From: Planococcus citri
Taxonomy: Eukaryota > Arthropoda > Insecta > Hemiptera > Pseudococcidae
NCBI RefSeq assembly: GCF_950023065.1
Contig: NC_088679.1
Location: 54,436,001-54,500,000 of the forward strand
DNA: 64,000 nt
Direction: 5' to 3'
The notes under the pieces were generated by a model. The model did not search any database and was not told where the DNA came from. It saw only the letters and a program-made list of their open reading frames with translations. Each line of letters starts with the position of its first letter. Position 1 is the stretch's first letter. Positions 60,101 through 64,000 of this stretch are shown piece after piece. The translations under genes were made by a program, and so were the position numbers.

Positions 60101-62821
60101 CTCCATGGTAGGCGGATACACGTGAGAGGTGACCTCCAGTCAGTCGTGCACAAGTTTACAACTCTGGCTAAGGTGCATAGAAAAGCGGCTGGCTGGATCA
60201 CAGAGTTGAATTGTTACGATCTCGTGTATGATTTGAAACATAAAGTAAGAGGTCAATGGTACGGAATTCAGGCGCCTGAGTTGACAGTTTACGATACAAA
60301 TTGGACAAACATGGTGCCATTAGATGTGTCATTCGTAGAATTGGTAAAAGATGAAGTCTTGGATCACCTGAGACGCTTGGACATCTTCCAGAGTCGTGAT
60401 AGGATGTGTACTAAGATAGTGCGCAAATTGAACGCCTCAGAGCTTGATATGACTGCAAAACAGTTAGAATCAAAGAGAAGAATGCAAGCTAAATATGCAG
60501 TGATCAAAGAGAAAGACAAAGAGTTGCTATTCAGAAAATTCAAAGATGGCTCAAGAATTCCAGTAATGCCTGACGAGTTGTTCAGGGATACCATTTTTTA
60601 CTTGCACGAGATGTATGGACATATTGGAGCGCATAAACTAGAAGCGGTCTTTAAAAGATTATATTATTCACCAAACATTGTAAAAACTACACGAATTATT
60701 ACGAGCGAGTGCATCACTTGTAGAAAGACCAAAGGTTATAGCGAGAAGAAGCGCTTGCAATTTTCACAAATAGAGGCGTTCAACATAGCGGATGTCATTT
60801 CTGCGGACCTGTGTGGACCAATAGCGAACGAGTACGGTGAGCCTAAGTATATGTTTGTCGCAAAGTGCGTATTTACGTCGAAAGTGTGGATTATTCCACT
60901 GGAGTCAATTCCAGCTGAGACAGTAGTGCACGCGATGGAAACTGTGCTCAATGATATAGAGAAGCTGGGCCACAGAGTTCGCAAAGTAATTACAGACAAT
61001 GGTAGCCAATTTAGGAGTGAGGCGTGGAACGAGATGCTCACCGCAAATGGTATAAAAATAGGCCATACTACAACTTACAACCCTCAGTCTTCTCTGGTTG
61101 AGCGCACGATGCGCATAATTGGAGATAGGCTGAGAGCAAAATTGAATGATGAGCCCGAGAATGACGAGTATACTCACCACGGTTGGCACGTGCATGTTAA
61201 GAAAATAGAGTCCGAAATAAATAACACCCCTACTGAATTTGGCATAAAACCGAATGAGGTATGGGGCATCGAAGATGAGTTTTCTGCCAACATGCCAACC
61301 AAATTGGCTAAGTTAAATTCTAAGTACCTGCTCAAGAAGCTGCAGCAGGACCAAATCGAGAAAAATCCTAAATCTGTGACTACCGAGACGCTCATGGAAA
61401 AGCCTATGGAGCTCTCAAACCTGATACGTGACGAAGATGGTTATTACTGGGCAGCCGTTGATGGAGCTTGCTCAAACAACGGTTCCAGTGATGCCATAGC
61501 AGGTATAGGGGTGGCTTGGACTCCTAATGGAGAGTTTAACATATCCGAAAGAGTAGACCACCCTAGGTACCGAAATACCAATAATTTGGCCGAGGCGATA
61601 GCTCTGTGTAAAGCTATGAAAGTGATGCTCAAACTAGGTGCAAAAAGAGGAAAAATATTTTCGGATTCATGCTATTTAACAACAGCAATAAATTATAACG
61701 TAGAGAAATGGAAAATTAATAACTGGAAAAATGCTAGCAAAAAGCCAGTTGTGCACCGAGAGATTTTTCAAGAAATTTTAGAGTTGAAAGAAAAATTTGA
61801 GAAGTTTGAGTTGAAGCACACACCTGCGAGAAGCTTTGATCGTAACAACCACGCCGCCGATAAGCTTGCGCGTAAGGCGGTGTATACACAAGAGTTGGTA
61901 GACCTGCGAGTTGACGAAATGACCAAGCAGCAGGCGTTAATTTCATTTATTCGAGAAAAAAGAAAGCTACAAAGATCAAGAGATGAAGTGGCATTTTATA
62001 AAATCAAGGGAGACCCCATTTGTTACGAGGAGGGGGAATTAGTTATGCTTACTGAACACAGACAGAGCTCATATGATAAAGGAGTCTCGAAAAAATTGTT
62101 TCCTAAGCGTTTTGGGCCTTACATGGTCATGAAGCATGTCGGAGATAATGCATACAGAGTAAGAAGCATAGCTAACGAGTCTGATGAGCAAATTGTCAAC
62201 GCTAGACAAATGACAATTTATTTGAACTTAGAACAACAAGAGAAGCTCAAAAATGATCCGAAATTAAAGTCAAAAACAGACTCAAGGCCCTTAATTGAAA
62301 AAATTAAAGAGAAAGTAACGCCAAAAGAAATAGAAAGGTCAGAAATTGATGAGGAGGTCGAAGAGGAGGTCATTGACCCTAAAATACACGATCAAGTAGC
62401 AGAAAGAGCAGCTAGGCTATTGGCTAGAGAATTGCGAAAGAAAGAGTTAGAACAAGCTGAGGAAAAAAGAGGAAAGAAACTGCAAGAATTCCAGAAGCTC
62501 AAAAAACACGCGAGACGCAAGTTAGATGATAAAGAAAACGAGAAGATTGCTACGTGCATTAAAAAAGCCGTTGGTTTGACAACAAAGGCTGGAGAAATAC
62601 TTGCGAACGCGGAAGAGAAAGATAAAGATAGAAAAAGAACGAAAAAATTAAAGCCAGGTGAAAAAGCACCTGGGTCAGACGATCCGGATTATATACCACC
62701 TACAAGCACAAAAAGAAGAAAAAAGAAAATGGTGAATTTTATAGCTCTGGAAAAATTAGAATCTCATCATCGTGTGATGTTCGTAGAGTTGTACATGAAT
62801 TATGATGACGTCCTAAGATAA
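57131..62821 (+). CDS. Pol polyprotein: SGNH-like, protease, RT, RNase H, integrase with embedded RNase H1
   Basis: The frame is open from 57116; the first Met is at 57338 and the residue numbers below count from it. Before and after this Met an SGNH-hydrolase-like region has GDA at 57215-57223 (normally GDS), LGTYEL at about 22-27 (normally GTND) and DGRLRFQPDKTG at 112. The aspartic protease has D332-S-G-A and LLIGT. RT spans about 560-770 with LDFTTAFWQ (D646), LPYGL and YVDD 706-709. The first RNase H has D864, E905/E907 and D932 but no ADALSR-like end. Integrase has H1090, H1095, C1125, C1128 and D1157, D1220, E1255. A second RNase H, of H1 type, has D1375 in DGACSNNG, E1419, D1443 and D1508. 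The integrase GPY/F module follows, with FGPY near 1593. A Lys/Glu-rich tail from about 1640 has KRRKKK clusters and DPDYIPP. No stop or frameshift breaks it. It probably supplies all enzymes as a Gag-Pol fusion; start at the Met is the alternative. Confidence 0.92.
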   Translation, partial: RRPDAGLKKQATAPTPEPDLPYEQYDLVGDAFAQILSKIIESKAKENGSGDDAKKEGKKDVEKIAKKCSMATIREHVRKREFEKKKVILSLGTYELNYGNIQDSHMRRLLREIVGLLKEKGVEDIKILFPMIFPTGKNDRGVTAKRYYAWRRIFEEVCDNESVTLWWSPAAVFIRLIRLEDGRLRFQPDKTGKVIPRDNRLQKKTSGYVPNEAGEKELLFELKKCYNHKFKPKNSVFNSQNLCVETSTNLSAEVVTEPDGDYLVTTKESIEKTKAKMPESSRPIAQIIEDLTKMEVKLSPDWQKKVKMVCKAWKNKQGQPMEENSSDEESTKSSDGAANHQEVAVNQAAADQSSTPESDVIDEKQTDPNTVEPLVRSQIDQAKTCVVPLQFADLTLFTQLDSGATPNIMSETCANNLINNYKEKIEFIYLKRVLQCRLANNQVVRTWKKAIVVPLKFGKHKIKVPFFVMPGDNKLLLIGTKSIEKLDIKIDVKKGTATCRPPGTHRAEEVVFAKRSEYRVEDMYTNQIQLEEEYQKETVEIVSRADLHSFFRKDGRPRDDGPEIFERNLRRYLGEAVREGRITKAESEEALEELLKFRDVFSRFPGKYKGAMVKLKFVDPNKIPNFVGPKYNPSNKQLDKIRRALANMVEQEVAEPSDTTYINPLVPNEKKDGSVRLCLNPVELNPILQTNYNEAGLLDRIITSDGEARFFTTLDFTTAFWQLVLDPESRKYTGFKVDGRVYQMIRLPYGLKISSAEFVKVINEVIPDMPGVTKYVDDLLLRSLTFSEMLRLLKKVLELLREHGLKLNPNKCKFFASSTDHLGFNISTRSIKKQSKKIEGYLEYIQKKTLKRTGKVKLGNVRDVLTLIGLTGIYSRFIPNYQDIVKPLYDLTRKGVPFVWGTAQEEAVEKLTVEFTKEFELMSPVDGEDLYLDTVSTEHSLNGVLYQNIKGEDKVVMFVSSAFKQHQQNYTLIEREMFALVRVINKLQLWLHGRRIHVRGDLQSVVHKFTTLAKVHRKAAGWITELNCYDLVYDLKHKVRGQWYGIQAPELTVYDTNWTNMVPLDVSFVELVKDEVLDHLRRLDIFQSRDRMCTKIVRKLNASELDMTAKQLESKRRMQAKYAVIKEKDKELLFRKFKDGSRIPVMPDELFRDTIFYLHEMYGHIGAHKLEAVFKRLYYSPNIVKTTRIITSECITCRKTKGYSEKKRLQFSQIEAFNIADVISADLCGPIANEYGEPKYMFVAKCVFTSKVWIIPLESIPAETVVHAMETVLNDIEKLGHRVRKVITDNGSQFRSEAWNEMLTANGIKIGHTTTYNPQSSLVERTMRIIGDRLRAKLNDEPENDEYTHHGWHVHVKKIESEINNTPTEFGIKPNEVWGIEDEFSANMPTKLAKLNSKYLLKKLQQDQIEKNPKSVTTETLMEKPMELSNLIRDEDGYYWAAVDGACSNNGSSDAIAGIGVAWTPNGEFNISERVDHPRYRNTNNLAEAIALCKAMKVMLKLGAKRGKIFSDSCYLTTAINYNVEKWKINNWKNASKKPVVHREIFQEILELKEKFEKFELKHTPARSFDRNNHAADKLARKAVYTQELVDLRVDEMTKQQALISFIREKRKLQRSRDEVAFYKIKGDPICYEEGELVMLTEHRQSSYDKGVSKKLFPKRFGPYMVMKHVGDNAYRVRSIANESDEQIVNARQMTIYLNLEQQEKLKNDPKLKSKTDSRPLIEKIKEKVTPKEIERSEIDEEVEEEVIDPKIHDQVAERAARLLARELRKKELEQAEEKRGKKLQEFQKLKKHARRKLDDKENEKIATCIKKAVGLTTKAGEILANAEEKDKDRKRTKKLKPGEKAPGSDDPDYIPPTSTKRRKKKMVNFIALEKLESHHRVMFVELYMNYDDVLR

Positions 62822-64000
62822 AAAGAGAAAAAGAGTAGCTGGAATTCGAGGTACTAGTCAGTGCCTAAATTTTAAATTGTACATAGTAGTTTTAAATTTA
62901 TTTTATTCAAATTACTCGTAAGGACATTTTAACCTAGTTTTATTGCATGAGAATTGGGCCAACGAAAGTGAAACATGTTCTATCCGAGCCGCATACGAGT
63001 AGTAGGAAGAGAAATAGTACTAGCGAGTAGGCGGGGGGTAGAGGTAGACCAAACGCAACGAGAACGAAAAGGAACGGCTCCCCTCACACCATTGCAACGA
63101 AGCAAAGAGACGTTTTGCGTGTTAGCGAGTAGGCAGGGAGTGGTAACGAGCCGAACGCACCAACCAAGCTGATAAGAAACGAGTTGAAACGAACGAGAAA
63201 GCAATGCTAAGGCTGGTGCATTGTGTTTGTTGATTTGTACATGTTATGCAGTGACTTGAACGTTTGTTACAAAGTGGATAATTTTGGTTCAATTTGGTGT
63301 AATTTAATGCGGCAATTTTGTTAATTAGTGGCCAGTAATAATAGAAAAAGTAGTCGAACGTGTATACGAACGTATTTCCGAGATGCTGGAGTAAAAAGTG
63401 CCAGATTTGAGCAATATTTTGCGATTCGAGCAGCTTTGTGTGTGTTTGATTTTAATGAGATTTTTGAACAGTGGAATTGAATAAAAAGATGAAGTATGTT
63501 GATTTTTCATCCATTTGTGTTCCTTGGTTGATTTTTTTTACTTAGTTGGGTCTGATTATATGCATTTAGAGTAGTGATCAGAGAAAGTTTTTTTTGGTTG
63601 TTGAATATAAGTGTACTCCCCGAGAAGCAAAGAGAAGATTTTGGGTAGAGTTTTTTTTGTTGGTTGTTTGTGTTTAGTTTATTAATTTTGTTGTTTCGTT
63701 AGTCGTTTGCCGAGAAGTTTTTTGTTAAATGAGATGATTTTATAATTTTGTAGGCATGCTAATGAAAAGAGTATGCCAAAGTGATAGATTAGTGAATTTT
63801 GTGGTGTTGTTTTTGTGAATGTGTAAATTTGTTTTGGTGTTGTCTCATAATGAAATAAGTTAGGCAAACGAGTAGCTAATAAGAAAGAGGTGAACAGAAT
63901 TAGAGTAGTATTCTGTTGTATTTTTTTTTGGCTTTTGTTTGTATTTATTTTTCGTTGAAATCCTTTGAGTAGCCAAAATACGAGGTGAAAGATGTAGTGT
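62822..64000 (+). other. Downstream non-coding region of the gypsy-type element; 3' LTR not reached
   Basis: No LTR copy and no env-like frame are seen. At 63022-63170 two similar words about 100 bp apart (tagcgagtaggcggggggta and tagcgagtaggcagggagtg), each followed by cgaacgcac- or caaacgcaac-like sequence, form a diverged direct repeat. From about 63230 the plus strand is strikingly rich in T and G (gttttttttggttgttg, tttgttttggtgttg), unlike the rest of the element. The polypurine tract and 3' LTR should lie beyond 64000. Confidence 0.65.

Larger units (their letters stand above)
53271..64000 (+). mobile_element. Ty3/gypsy-type LTR retrotransposon with dual RNase H, 3' end outside window
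   Basis: The element starts with a 500-bp LTR (TGTA...TACA), then a primer-binding site, a leader, Gag (54099-57152), Pol in the -1 frame (57131-62821) and non-coding DNA to the window end. The order protease-RT-RNase H-integrase and the GPY/F module are those of Ty3/gypsy. No second LTR copy (tgtagagggtac) occurs before 64000, so the element is longer than 10.7 kb. It lies inside the BEL RT reading frame. The five bases before it, gggtt (53266-53270), are the candidate target duplication. Both frames are open, so the copy is potentially autonomous. No env-like frame is seen up to the window end. Confidence 0.93.

Noticed and set aside
62975..63172. 65-codon frame after Pol as an env or accessory gene
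   Set aside because: Too short, overlaps a direct repeat and has an opposing frame of the same length; no signal peptide or membrane segment.

Overview
The window looks like repeat-rich, AT-rich animal nuclear DNA, most likely from an insect. The evidence is indirect: a BEL/Pao element and a Ty3/gypsy-type element of the kind common in insects, very AT-rich intergenic DNA, many short taggtacctac-like motifs, and no bacterial operons or dense genes. A hemipteran is possible, but I cannot fix the species. I see no convincing host protein-coding gene, rRNA, tRNA or CRISPR array.

Layout. (1) 1-28966: one uninterrupted satellite array with a 117-bp monomer and 121-bp and 118-bp variants, about 245 copies. 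It is organised into higher-order repeats, including one of 2,474 bp (21 monomers) and one of 4,276 bp (36 monomers). The left end of the array lies outside the window. (2) 28967-30400: about 14 older, shorter (about 102-103 bp) and more divergent monomers at the array edge. (3) 30401-50178: about 20 kb of very AT-rich DNA with no supported genes. Much of it consists of decayed tandem repeats of several unrelated periods. Two short inverted-repeat elements lie here: a 717-bp foldback element with TTA flanks (33873-34589), and an 859-bp element with 32-bp terminal inverted repeats (48604-49462) inserted into a small GC-richer minisatellite. (4) 50179-53270: the 5' part of a BEL/Pao retrotransposon (LTR, primer-binding site, gag-protease-RT frame), cut off inside RT. 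(5) 53271-64000: a large Ty3/gypsy-type LTR retrotransposon nested in the BEL RT. It has a 500-bp 5' LTR, a primer-binding site, a 1017-residue Gag, and a Pol in the -1 frame of more than 1,800 residues. About 1.2 kb of non-coding DNA follows, and the 3' LTR is beyond the window.

The nested gypsy-type element is the most interesting object. Both of its reading frames are open, so it may be young. Pol appears to be made by -1 frameshifting: a T TTA AAC heptamer lies in the Gag frame inside a 37-nt overlap, and the -1 frame has no stop from there to the end of Pol. Read this way, Pol begins with a region that looks like an SGNH/GDSL hydrolase fold with its catalytic blocks substituted (GDS to GDA, GTND to GTYE). 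Then come an aspartic protease, RT (YVDD), a first RNase H that has lost its terminal ADALSR-like motif, and integrase HHCC and DDE modules. A second, complete RNase H1-like domain with all four acidic residues sits between the integrase core and the integrase GPY/F C-terminal module. A charged tail closes the protein. Gag has no zinc knuckle and carries a long Arg/Asp/Asn repeat instead. Domain calls are by eye from motifs; no searches were run.
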